A DNA stretch of 64,000 nucleotides from Seriola aureovittata. Lineage: Eukaryota > Chordata > Actinopteri > Carangiformes > Carangidae. Under the pieces are notes generated by a model. It ran no database searches. It saw only the letters and a program-made list of their open reading frames with translations, and had not been told where the DNA came from. How positions within the stretch are numbered: the stretch's first letter is position 1; every line of letters starts with the position of its first letter. Shown piece by piece: positions 35,704-47,559 of the stretch. The stretch spans positions 24,677,160 through 24,741,159 of the forward strand of contig NC_079378.1 of NCBI RefSeq assembly GCF_021018895.1, given 5' to 3'. A program made the position numbers and the translations under genes.

Positions 35704-37430
35704 CGGGATGAAGACAGGGTTATAAAACTGGACTTTATATTCCCTGCACTTGTCACTTTTATATATTTCATACACTTCATTTCTTTGTCCATATTTCCTC
35801 TGTACAGTCAATATTTCATTTCAGGTTTTATATCCCATTTCAAAACTATTACTATTCCATTCTATAAGTAGATTTTAAACTTAACTTACTCAGATTTCAA
35901 CTTAATTCTAATATTACTTTGTTGATTTCATTATTATTATTATTATTACCTTACTTTTGTCTATTTGTATTCTTCTGTGTTGCATATTTTTGTGAGCAAG
36001 ACACATTCTGTGTATGCTTGCATTGGCTAATAAAACAGACTCTGTTTGAATGAGCTGCTGTATGTCATGCTGACTTAAAATCCCAAAACCAAGAATCATA
36101 AAAGTATAAAAACCTCCAAGCTGTCACCAATAATGGAAGGGGCACTGAGTGAGTTATCAACAGGTAACAACAGGCACGGGTTTCATCTGTTTTGATTTTC
36201 AAAGCCTTACTTGATTGTCAGCGGTATTGTAATCTCTGAAAGGGAATCATTTTGGTCACTATTTCCCCTAAAAAAGAAAATACAAACAAACAAATAAAAA
36301 GCTTAATTTTATATCTTGGTCCTTCAAAGTTGTCTCTGAAACTAGGCCTGGGATGGCTTGTGTCTGTGAAATGAGAAAATTAAAACTTTGTCGTAGAGTT
36401 AAACCAAACACATTGTTGGAAAGGTCTCGACCTGGAGAGTAACATATGTCGGTATGAAGGTTCTACATGGCTCCTGCTGTGAAATATTGACCTTTGAACC
36501 TTGACCTCTGTGCATGTTTGAAGGCTTATAATTCAGGAACAAAAGGGGCTTCAGACATGGGACCAACTGTAATAGAGAGCTCTGGACTTCAGCTATCATG
36601 TGATTATAGTCAACAACTGGGGGAGCGGTATATAGAGTTAAAATGAATTTTTACCTATTTAACAATTAGATATTTAAAATCTGATTACACATGTGTGTTT
36701 ACCGCCCCCTTAAACTCCTAAGTGTACTCTCAATTCAGTATTTACAACTTTCAATTGTAAGAAAAACACTCATAAAAAATTTAAAAATACAATTTCCTAG
36801 AGACAAACACTGCATCTGGACCACTCGATGTGCCACCTGGTGGTTATCGGTGCGCACTGCAGCTGCTCCTGGATAAATGATTTCACCCCCTTCACTGTAA
36901 TCACATCTATTGAAATGAGCGACATAAATAACAGAGCCGTGCTCGTTGTTGATAAAAGTGAGCCTGACAGAGTTTATTTTTCTGATATAGGCTCATTCAT
37001 TGTTTATAAAGTAGTTAATAAACAGTTGTAGACACATTTGATTTTAATTATTGTTGCATAATATGCTGGATGAGTTATTGCCACTCATCAGCAAAAATAT
37101 AGTATATTATTTCTCTGTGGTTACTTGGTTTTAACCATCACCACTGTTAAATAATAAGATGATATGATATGAATGATAAAATGTTCATGTGACCGTGTTG
37201 TGTTGTTTAAAAAGGCCAAAAGGAAAATGAATCAAGCAGTGAACAACAGAAAAACAATTGACTACCTTTATATTCATTGTCATTAATAGAAAAGTAATTA
37301 ATTAATGCTTTATTCTGCATGGATAGCAAGCAAAGAGCTGGCGGTTAACAACAGTGAAAACTTACCAGACTTTATAGGGTTAAATTTTGGCTGGGTGGAC
37401 TTCTTGCTCGAAAGCCAATAGGAAGGTTCG

Positions 37431-38160
37431 ATTCATGCCCCTGTCCTGCCTCCCGATTAGCATTTAGCGCAACTAGTGTTACTAGTGGGAATTTTGGCTC
37501 TTACTAGTAGTACTAATGGACATTTTGGCTCCTACTAGTAGTACTAGTACCCATTTTGGCTCTTACTAGTACTACTAGTAAACATTTTGAGCTTTACTAG
37601 TCAACTAGTAAGGCGAATTTGCGCTCGACTAGTTAACATGTCGGCGGTTATGGAAAGCCGTTTGAGCATTTATTCCATATCCTTGATATCAAACGTAAGT
37701 TTCCTCTCTAGTTGGGTCTTTGGCAGCACTAGTTGGCCATTTTGTCCAACTAGTTGGCCATTTTGCTGTACTAGTCGAACAAAAACTCCAACTAGTTACG
37801 CTTTTTCAGCAACTAGTGACACTTTTGGCCGACTAGTTCGGACAAAAGCCGTACTAGTTGAGCCCAGCGCCGTACTAGTAGCGCCAAAGTCCCAACTAGT
37901 ACGCTTTTTTGCGCACTAGTTGACTACTGGGCCCAACTAGTAAAGCTCAAAGTCTTACTAGTTTAACTAGTGCGCTGCAAAACCGCCGACATGTTAACTA
38001 GTCGAGCGCAAATTCGCCTTACTAGTCGACTAGTAAAGCTCAAAATGTTTACTAGTAGTACTAGTAAGAGCCAAAATGTCCACTAGTACTACTAGTAGGG
38101 TGTTTTGGCCTTACTAGTAGTACTAGTAGTACGGGAATACGGCAACTAGTAGTACTAGTT
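37431..38160 (+). mobile_element. foldback element with ACTAGT-rich inverted arms, copy 1
   Basis: The left arm runs from about 37471 to 37650 and recurs in reverse complement at about 37983-38160. Both contain the shared phrases GGCGAATTTGCGCTCGACTA and TTAACATGTCGGCGGTT. ACTAGT occurs roughly every 25 bp, mostly joined in palindromic doublets (ACTAGTAGTACTAGT). The core between the arms (37651-37982) has regularly spaced ACTAGT too and a short start-codon exon-like segment (37638-37694). Long, internally repetitive inverted arms are the hallmark of foldback-type DNA elements. No complete transposase is present. The mobile nature is inferred. Confidence 0.65.
37638..37694 (+). other. possible first coding exon in foldback core
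   Basis: ATG followed by 18 sense codons (starting M-S-A-V-M-E-S-R, ending L-I-S-N) runs directly into GTAAGT at 37695, a consensus splice donor. The same segment, without its ATG, recurs on the minus strand at about 38750-38706. It may be the retained first exon of a gene of the parent element. No second exon was recognised. Confidence 0.35.
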
Positions 38161-38288
38161 GACTGCATGCACGTGAAACAGGCGGGATAATGAGGAAATT
38201 CTGAGTCCTGATTGGTTGGTTTTCTTTATTTTGAACCGAAGTGCCAATTGGAAACCTCAGTTCATGCCTCATCATTAGCATTTTGTGC
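38161..38288. other. spacer between the two foldback copies
   Basis: About 130 bp without ACTAGT. It holds ATTGG on one side (near 38210) and CCAATTGG near 38249-38256, plus GGCGGGATAATGAGG and GCCTCATCATTAGC, which are a loose inverted pair. The two outer flanks of adjoining foldback copies therefore meet here head to head. Confidence 0.5.
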
Positions 38289-38750
38289 AACTAGTGTAAC
38301 TAGTGGACATTTTGGCTCTTACTAGTAGTACTAGTACACATTTTGGCTCTTACTAGTACTACTAGTAAACATTTTGAGCTTTACTAGTCGACTAGTAAGG
38401 CGAATTTGCGCTCGACTAGTTAACATGTCGGCGGTTTTGCAGCGCACTAGTTAAACTAGTAAGACTTTGAGCTTTACTAGTTGGGCGCAGTAGTCAACTA
38501 GTGCGCAAAAAAGCGTACTAATTGGGATTTTGGCGCTACTAGTACGGCGCTGGACTCAACTAGTACGGCTTTTGTCCGAACTAGTCGGCCAAAAGTGTCA
38601 CTAGTTGCTGAAAAAGCGTAACTAGTTGAAGTTTTTGTTCGACTAGTACGGCAAAATGGCCGTGCTGCCAAAGACCAAAGACCGAACTAGTAGAGTAAAC
38701 TTACGTTTGATATCAAGGATATGGAATAAATGCTCAAACGGCTTTCCATA
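38289..38750 (-). mobile_element. foldback element copy 2, inverted and truncated
   Basis: The sequence is the reverse complement of about 37649-38160, with only small differences (for example ACTAATTGG for ACTAGTTGG near 38518). Together with copy 1 it makes an inverted repeat with arms of about 460-510 bp around the 130-bp spacer. Copy 2 ends abruptly at 38750 inside the exon-like segment and lacks the closing arm, so it was truncated or formed by a partial inverted duplication. Confidence 0.7.
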
Positions 38751-41700
38751 GTGGTGAAGTTGCTGTAAAAGGAGTCACCAGTGAGAACATGAGTGAGTCA
38801 CTTCTGGTGACTTTTATTTTGAAGTACAAAAACAGGCTCAAAGTGTTAGCGCCATGTTTCCTGTTCTTTCATTTTATCTTTGGCTCCTTGTTTCTTACAC
38901 TTCTCAGAACTGGTCAGACACAGTCTACCTGCCTAAAACACCAGAACACAGTAGAGGAAATGTTCATTCAGCAGATTTCAAGTGTTTTTTTGCGCTCGGT
39001 GAAGCAGCTGACAGACTGCAGCGATGGCAGTTTCTCATTTTAGTTCTTTATTTGCTTTGTCATCGCAAAACACTTTCCCCAGCGACTGACTGACTGACTG
39101 ACTGACTGACTGACTGAGCCCAACCCCACACAGCAGCTCTGCCGTCCAAGACGTAGTTTAATATTCTCACCACCAGGTGTCAGCGTTACAGCTACAGGCT
39201 TCAGTATGGACAGCATGGATATTCATGTTGTCAGGGTACGTTACATACCTTCACTGCTTATACCCAGTTGAATCCTCACCTGTGGCTCCGATTATTGTAT
39301 TAAACCCCACATTAAAATACCTGTATGCAAAACACAACAAATACATATCCATCATTTTATCAGTGTAGGTTTGTGCTAAAGATGAAAATTGAACAAGGAG
39401 GAAGTGCAAAGAGGGCGAGTCCGAGCTTGAATGTTTAATTTCTCTTTCTAACGTATTAGATTGAACTGGTAGCTCAGTTGTTGTAGTTCAGACAGTAGGT
39501 ATAGAGGACACAGTAAATAGAGTGGAAAAGCCTCACCTACATTTATATGTTGCTATTTGCAAGTAGCAGCTGCAACAACAATTCCTTTTCTTTGACCTCG
39601 AATTTTTGTTCAATTCGTCTCCATAGAGTTAACAGAGTCATGTCTGGCTATGAGGCTGTCTGAAATTTCCACTGTGCTTTTCATTCTTGAAAATACACAC
39701 AGCATATTTGTGTCTTAAGAGAGAGTCTTCACTCCTGTTTCCACTGTGGAAGGAATAGATTGTTTTCTCGCTATGAGATTGTCATTACAGTTCCTGGACT
39801 TACTGGCAAATGATGATGTGTCTCCTGAACCTTTGCCATGAAAAATAAGGGAAGGCTCACACCAAAAAGTATGAAGTATGATACTGTTAGCTTTTGTTAG
39901 ATAAACACATCCATCCACAGAGTGTCTGAGGGTCTTTATTGTCAGATTTCACTTAAATGCAACATCCTGTTAATGCCAAACGAAGCGCACATTGTGCACA
40001 CACATCACATTTTCTCGTAAAGCACGCAGTGAAGTGAATCCAGGAAGAAGCTGTTTCGTCTCACTGAATTTGTCACTTTAAACTGAGAGAAACAAACAGC
40101 TCAGTTTTTTTTAAAACTGATGACTTTTCATATTTAATGTTTGCAGCCTCTGGTGACTGGTTCCATCTGGAATCCTCTTGTAGGACTTAGCTGATTAAAA
40201 GCAGGATACCATCATTTCTAGTCAAATCTTTGTCTCTGCCTGTTTCTATTTATTGCTGAGGCCATGTGAAATTTGGCCAAGTGTACTGCCCTGCATCATT
40301 GGAAGATTGATGTTTTTTTAAACTGTGGACAGTAAATTTGAGAGGGACCACAATTACAGAGGACAGCTGGATGATTGTGATGAAATCATCAGGGTGGGTC
40401 TGTCACCTTCTTTACACGACTGCACAGGTTTGTTTTTCTGTCGCCCTCACTCCAGAGGAGTGTGTCACATGAAACAGTGTTTGTATAAATTTCAGAGATT
40501 GCCTTGGACATAATAGGAGACTACTTTTCAGAGGGAGAGTGTGGAGTAATAATACAGTCATGTGTTGGCTCAGGGACGCAGGAACATGACCTCACTTCAG
40601 GGTGCATTCAAAAACAACTTCTCACTTTGTTAGCCTGCCCTTCTGTCAGATCGTTTTACGTTTGTTTTCCATTTTTCTGATTCATCCAACTCCTTCTCTT
40701 TTTATCCACCCATCTACCCCCTCTCAGCAGTCATATACCCCCCCACTGTAAGTCCCTCTGACTCTCCAAAAGGAATGTGCATTCAGCTCGAAGGATTCGT
40801 CAGTTGTTGCAGAAACCTTCACCCTCGGCTTGGATTCCTGCTAAGTGTAAAGGTCACTGTTACTCCCACACATAATGGCAATGGCTGCAGAGTTGCGCAC
40901 ACTCAGACACCGTCCGCCCCCCAGCAGACTCTGCACGTCCTTGCATTCCTGCTTCTGCTGCCTCTTATCAGGACTTTGGGTTAACACAAACACAGCACAG
41001 CAGGACAGGCGGTGTTCATCTCTCCAGCTCTGCATGAGCACCAAAACTGTCAGAGTCCTCAAGTCTGTACCTGTGGCACCAAAACTATTGCAGGCAGGCT
41101 GCTGACACTGAAATGAGAAGTTAACTAAGTAAAAACTCACACTGAGCTGAAGTCATGTACCACATGCAACTGGAAACACAATCTCTCTGTGGAAACTCTG
41201 CTTTTACAGGCCGTCCATCCTGCTCGCTCCTGACTTTGATCAAGGTGTTGCAACTGTGCTGTCGGTAAAAATGGCAGATTTTATAGCTTTATTGAAACAG
41301 CATCCCCTCCACAGGCCTCAGTAATGTAGGCCAGAGGGTTCGCTCATCAGCTAATCTTAACACAGAAAGAATACTCCCCCTTTCAGAGTGTTATTTTTGC
41401 CTGGATTGTGGGGCAAACAGACGCTCTCAGGCTCAGATGTTATGGAGCCAAAGGAGCCCCTGGGGCTTAGGGAAATATGGTGAGAGGAAAGAGGTCATTT
41501 GTTTTATGAGATTTTATTGTGGAGGTCCTTTTAGATCCTGTTCGTTTTAGTTTAAACTAGATGACTGAACTTAGTAACTTTGTTTAAGAAATGATTTTGT
41601 TGTAAAATAAAGATCTCACATGTTGTGGAATGTAAAGATTTATGGGCCTACTTGTTGAGTGTTACAACCCATAGAGCCTCAGGCTGTGCTCCCACCTGTG

Positions 41701-42161
41701 CACCCAGTGATCATCCAGACTAGTCAAGCTTCTTTCACCTTAAGTTTCCACCATGTGAAGATCCAGAAACTTCTGCTCCTCTCTGAATGTCCACAAAGCC
41801 TCAGCTTCTGATGCGTCTCCCCTCTGCCTTCTTTTCCTAGATGCCCCCTCTGTTATGTTGAAACCAGGGTTCTTCTGGAATAAACATCTGGCTTTAATTA
41901 AAGCCTTCTCCTCCCTCCCTTCCCACTCACGTCATCCCCCCCTCATGGCTCTTTCTCTCTGCTGTTGTCCTTTAAGCATCTGTCTGTCTCTTTATCCATT
42001 CTCGAACTCTCTCCCCCTCCGATTCCTCCCCACTCATTCATTCCCTCCGCCCATCCTGCATTAGCAGCCTCCTCTTTCCCCCCTTGTCTTTCACCTCTTG
42101 CCTCCTGCAACCATCTCCCTTTTCTACACTCCTCTTCTTTGCTTTGTGTGCACGCGGCATC
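38751..42161. other. intergenic, foldback block to pcolce
   Basis: No gene is supported. There is a (GACT)n array at about 39084-39117 and a pyrimidine-rich tract at about 41880-42130 leading into pcolce exon 1, which may be its 5' UTR and core promoter. Short open frames around 40775-41140 and 42098-42363 overlap on opposite strands and are not protein-like. Confidence 0.5.
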
Positions 42162-45100
42162 ATGGTGTGTGTGGGCTGCATCTGGGGTCTGTCCTTGATC
42201 CTGTCTCTGAGTTTAGGATGGACGAAGGCTCAGCAGACGAATTACTCCAGGTGAGGGGGCAGTGTGTGAAGAATGTGTGTGTTGGATGTGCCCTGGACAG
42301 CGTCTTCTTGACATGAATTATAGTCTTCATTGATGTTGATGTTGTAAGTGAGAAAACGATCACAGTTTTAACAAAAATGGACTAATTGCTGAAAGAGGCT
42401 TCGACTTTAGAATGAGAAATACTCTGAATTCCTTCCTGCCTGTGTAAGTAAATTCTTTCCAGAGCTCTGTGTGATTGGGCACAGAGTTGTCCTGTTGGTT
42501 TTTGGCTCATGATGTGAGGCACACTGAGTTTTCAGTGGCTGAGCCGCCGCAGATGTTAATGCTTTTGGCTCTGCCTGTGGGGTCGAATCTGAACGACTTG
42601 GCTCTGGCTCTGGACATCTTGGCTCTGATCAGCAAGGCGTCTGACTTTGTTGGGGTCCTGCTAGCTGAGCTATTATTTAGTGAGAAACTATTTTCCCAGT
42701 GCATCAAGGCAGTTGTCCTGATTGTTGTTTTCGTCTACCTACACTATGTTTACTTTTTCAAATGAAGAACACGTTTTTCTAACTTTCTCAATTTTTATGA
42801 AATGTGAAATTTTCACAGTTGACCCTAAAACAACTCCCCACTCCACAAACAGGCTGTAAAATGCAACAACATGAAAAAAAACCTTTAATAGCAGCCTTAT
42901 TCTTCTTGGCCCACTAAAGTACACAAAGGGCTCTAATGTATGCCTCTTGGCAACGGCCTGAAATAGGAAATTTTCCCCTCTGTGAAATGATCGTTGACAT
43001 TCAGTGAGCTCTGTCAGTGTTTGGAAAGCAGCAGAATTTATTATACAAAGTGACTGTAAGGTTGGAAAAGTCTGTCAGCTGTAAAATGTGCTTGTCAGCT
43101 ACATCTGAGAAACTGAGCTACAGCTCTTTTTTGTCCATGCTTCTTCTTTTTTATGACTTTAAAGCAGCAGTTCCATAACACAGTTAAACCATGGCACCCG
43201 TCCACGGTGATGGTTTTTGTTGTCACAGCAGCGTGTCAGCACCACCGATACTATGACAATCATCAGTTGTGAGTTGTGGCATAACTTCATATTTAACAGG
43301 GTTTTAATGTGGCGATTCCAGTGATGGAGGCATGAAGATGTAGCTCAACTAAAGCTAACCTCATTTTTTAATGTGGTGAAGCATCATCACAATATACAAC
43401 GATGAGAGGGAATGAACAAATCTTGTGACATCCTCGGCCCATCCATACAGAACCACTGTGGGAACCACTGCTTAAAACATCTGGATGGTTTGGATAATAC
43501 CAGAAGTCGATTTTAGTATAATATGTATATTATATATGTATAGTATTAATAATGTATTGCTAAATGTTTTCTATTCAACTCTGGAAAAACTTCACCTGAA
43601 CCACAACCTGTATCTTTACATGCAGTTATATTAAATAAGCTGCTACTGGAAATAAACAGTACACAGCCTAAACCTCCAGCTTTTAAGGCTTAACTTGACA
43701 TGGCTGCACATACCATTACCTACCTAGCTAGCTGGCTAACTAGCTAAGGGGTTGGGAGCTTGGTTTATTACTCAGAATCAAAGTGAATAGTGTTAGCAGT
43801 GTAAGCTAGCTCCTGTTGTTTAGAGTGACCACAGAGAAAGACAGTCGGTCATTTCCTGTTGCTTTTAACAGAGTTACATATGTTTGTCTGATAAACATCT
43901 TTAGAATCAAAACACAGCTGAAGTAACTCAAGCTAGCGCTAGCAGCTGCCGTTAGCACTGTCTGTTGACTTTGCTTCTTATCATGAACCAGCTTCACAAC
44001 AACCCGAGCCAGTTAGCTAAAATAAACTGCTATAAAACTTTGTTGTTATGAAAACAAGAAGAAAAATGAATTGAGTTCTAAAATGTTCTAACAGTTTTCC
44101 CACAAACTATTGTTTATGTCAATTATATATTTTACACAATTAATTCATTACTTTGTAACTATTTAATATTGATCACTTTTGGGCTCCATACAACAATCAG
44201 TATCAGCAACTGACTTTTCAAAATAAGGTTAAGGCCTCAAAGCCAGTCGTAGAGACAGTCTGCTAAGTCATTCAAAATGCTTGTATCTGTGGGAGTTGAG
44301 AGAGTCTCAGTGGACTTGTATTGATGCCGTTCTGTTGTTTCACAGACCTACAGTCTTCAGTACTTTCCCGTGATATTCTCACTTCTGTCTCCTTCATCAC
44401 AGGCCTGTGTTTTACTGTGGAGGCGACCTGGTGGCAGACTCAGGGTTTGTTGGCAGTGAAGGGTTCCCAAGCTTCTACAAACCTAACAGCAAATGCACCT
44501 GGCGTATCACTGTGAGTCACTGACCCTGCAGCATGTCGACATACTGACTCCCTCCTCGCTCAGTCTCTCAGCGTCTGACTCATGTACAATCTTGTTTCCA
44601 GGTCCCTGAGGGAAACGTGGTCATGCTCTCCTTCCGCATTTTTGACCTGGAGGCTGACTCACAGTGTCGCTACGACTATCTGGATGTTTACAATGGCCAT
44701 TCCAACTTGGTGCAAAAACTGGGTCGATTTTGTGGAACTTTCCGGCCCGGCGCTCTTATTTCTACCACGAACACCATGATGTTAGAGATGGCGTCTGATG
44801 CAGAGACGCAGGGCAGAGGATTTGTGGCCTATTTCAGTGGAGCCAAACCATATGTGGATGGTACGTCATCACAGTGTGATGATGAAGAAGTTTTTTCTCT
44901 TTGATATCATGTCATCCATAGAAACATGTCTGCATAGGCTTCATGTACATTTTCAAATGCTACTTCAAAAAGAAAGCAACTCACATAATTTCTCATAATT
45001 ATATATTAATTTATTTAATCAAATAATTCTCAGATCTTCATGCCCACAACAAAATTCTTAGTTGCAAACACAGGATATGTAATTGGAGCTTCAATCAAAG

Positions 45101-46669
45101 TAAAGACCAACCAAATAGTTCATCCTGTTTTCCTCTCCTTGCCTCTGAGACAACGATAAGGAAGCATTTATGAAGGTTTATAAACTTTAACTAATGTTTT
45201 TCTTATGCTGAAAGAAATAGTCCCAAAAATGATGATCTGTTTCTTTAACAAGTCATTTACCAAAAGCTTCATATGTCAAATCTTTTTTGTACCGATTGGA
45301 CCATGTGGTCATTTAACATCTGGTGAAAGACCGACGAAGATCTGACATATGACATGTTTATTAATGTCTTACTAACATTTATAACACCATTAGCATCAAA
45401 TAGGAAGATATCAACAGGACAACCCAAAATATGTTCTTATTAATGGATAATTAACTGATCAACTACTAATAAAGCATTAGTTAAAAAGTATTAACGGTTG
45501 ATAAATGTTCTCTGATGTGGCACAGAATATTTCAGGGTTTTTTGTTGAGCCTCTTCATGAACAGGTGACAATCCTAATCCTAGATCACTGTAGTGTTTGA
45601 TCACACCACCTGCACAATGAATCTCCCTTATGAAGACAATTACAAGATCAAGTGTAGCAGCTGTGTAACTAATATCTTTAACAAGTGTGACTGGTGTAAC
45701 ATATGATCGACAAGCAACCAATTCCCACCTCAACAGCCAAAAAATCAACGAGTTATTGAACACAAATAAATAATACTTTGCATACGCCTTAGAAGATAAC
45801 AATTTACTGTTCACATCTCTCCTCGTCCTCATGGAGTTTGTACAACATATTTCAGACCAGCAGTTCTGCGGGGGGAAGATAACCAAAGCCCAGGGAGAGA
45901 TCATGACGCCCAACTGGCCTGACAAGAAATACCCACCAGGAACCAGCTGCTCCTGGCTGATCACGGTGGAGCCTGAAATGGTCGGCCGCACACTCACTCC
46001 CAGCACACACACATTTCATTTTGCAAAGTCTTCACATTCAACAAGGAGGACCGCTCTTTGATGATCACTTGATGTTTCTGTTTGGTTACCAGGTAATCCA
46101 GGTGAAGTTTGATAAGTTCCTCTTGGAGTCCGACACCTACTGTCGCTTTGACTACGTGGCATTCTTTAACGGTGGAGAGAAAGATGATTCACGGCTGATT
46201 GGAAAATACTGTGGCGATCAGGCCCCGCAGTGAGTGACAGATGTTTTTAAGGCTGTTTGTTTGCCATTAAAGTAATTTTAAATTGTTTATTCATAACTTT
46301 AAACCTCTTCCATTTCCTGTCTCCTGTGCAGACCCATTATTACCAGTGGCAATGTGCTGCTGGTCCAGTTCGTGTCTGACCTCAGTGTGACATCGGATGG
46401 ATTCCTCGCCCACTATACAAGCGTCCCTAGTGGTTCTCAGATCACAGCCGTCGACTCAGGAGCCGGCACGAGGTCCACCCCCCCAAAACCGCCAGTCAGA
46501 CCCGCTGTACGACCACCTGCCCCCAACCCCAAGGAAGTGTCACCTCCTGAGCCCACCAGTAAACCCAGACCAGTCAAGCCTACGAGAGGTCGCGGACAGG
46601 ACACCACAGGCCAGGACAGGAGGGTGGCAGTCACAAGGCCAAATGGAAAGAGGCCTGGTGAGTGAAGTC

Positions 46670-46721
<52 letters not shown>

Positions 46722-47321
46722 ATGAACAGAAGGTGTCTGTGTCTAATTTACTATGTGTGTGTTCTTTATGTTTTTAGTCCCTCAAAATCCTCTGTGTGCC
46801 AAAGCCTGTAAAAGAGATGGAACGATCAAGACTAGTTTCTGTGCCAGTGAATTTGGTAAGTTTCCTACTGTTCACCTACGCAACAAGTAACCAATCAGGT
46901 GTTGTGTTCTGACTGAGCTTCCTGTTTCCAGTGATAACTGGGAAGGTGACCTCCCTGGCCCCTGGGCCCCGTGGCACTCTCCTTGTTAGCGTCTCCCTTA
47001 TTAAAGCCTACAAGGCAGGTCGACTCACCATCACACAAGTGGGAGAAACCATGTCGGTGAAGCTGGTGTCACAGTGCAAGAAGTGCCCGCTGCTCCGAAG
47101 AGGTACAGACTTTTCAAATCGCACGTTCACTCACACAACAGATCATTCGTTTAACACCAATCAACCTCTGTGTCGTTTTTCTTCTGACAGGTGTCAGCTA
47201 CATTATCATGGGTCAAGTGAATGAAGACGGACGTGGCACCCTGGAACCCGGTGCATTCACAGCTCCCTACAAAGCCCCACATCACAAATTAATAATGAAT
47301 GTCCAGAACCAACCCTGTTAA
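42162..47321 (+). CDS. pcolce: procollagen C-endopeptidase enhancer (PCOLCE)
   Basis: Secreted glycoprotein that binds the procollagen C-propeptide and boosts its cleavage by BMP-1/tolloid proteinases. Nine exons: 42162-42250, 44403-44511, 44602-44860, 45856-45980, 46093-46229, 46332-46657, 46778-46855, 46932-47102 and 47191-47321. They total 1425 nt, 474 aa. Exon 1 encodes a signal peptide ([18 protein letters not shown], cleavage before QQTNYS). Two CUB domains follow: [11 protein letters not shown] to YFSGAKP, and [11 protein letters not shown] to FLAHYTS, with calcium-site-like acidic and Tyr residues ([22 protein letters not shown]). A Pro/Lys-rich linker comes next, then a C-terminal netrin-like domain with its Cys pattern ([25 protein letters not shown], final NQPC). 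The exon-1 splice restores N-Y-S-R-P-V-F, as in human. The donor of exon 4 (GTCGGC) is weak. PCOLCE2 is the main alternative. Confidence 0.93.
42251..44402 (+). other. pcolce: pcolce intron 1 (2.15 kb)
   Basis: Bounded by GTGAGG and a CATCACAG acceptor. No nested gene was recognised. A run of overlapping TAGCTAGC-type motifs lies near 43725-43745. Confidence 0.8.
46671..46719. repeat. (TG)n microsatellite in pcolce intron 6
   Basis: TG array of about 48 bp, 13 bp downstream of the exon-6 donor. Variable length here could affect splicing of the Pro-rich linker exon. Confidence 0.9.
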
Positions 47322-47522
47322 CCTCACACATCTGTCCAGGCCTAAAAATGAAGACGACATATCAGACACACAAATCCAGGATTTACAATGTGAAGTACAT
47401 ATCTATTGAAGCTCAATACTGCAGTAAGACATAACGTCATGTTTATCCAACATTTTAAAGATATACAAAAATGCTGTTTTATTCGAACACCCGCCAAACC
47501 TTATGTTTGTAATTTATATATG

Positions 47523-47528
47523 AATAAA
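47523..47528 (+). terminator. pcolce: pcolce poly(A) signal
   Basis: AATAAA about 200 nt downstream of the pcolce stop codon, followed by T-rich sequence. It is the first canonical hexamer after the stop. Confidence 0.65.
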
Positions 47529-47559
47529 GGTTTTATATCTCTTTCACATGGTTTCACTG

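Larger units (their letters stand above)
35213..37430. other. intergenic AT-rich DNA
   Basis: No gene is supported. It contains a 31-bp perfect palindrome (35581-35611), a long TG array (about 35648-35700), an (ATT)n run near 35929-35948 and several TAG-rich motifs. Confidence 0.5.

Noticed and set aside
37587..37919. 110-codon open frame through foldback copy 1
   Set aside because: The frame is kept open by the stop-poor ACTAGT phrases in this register. Only the first 19 codons before GTAAGT look like an exon.
37471..38690. centromeric or ordinary tandem satellite
   Set aside because: ACTAGT spacing and the phrases between hexamers are not periodic; they are arranged as mirror-image arms, which fits a foldback element better.
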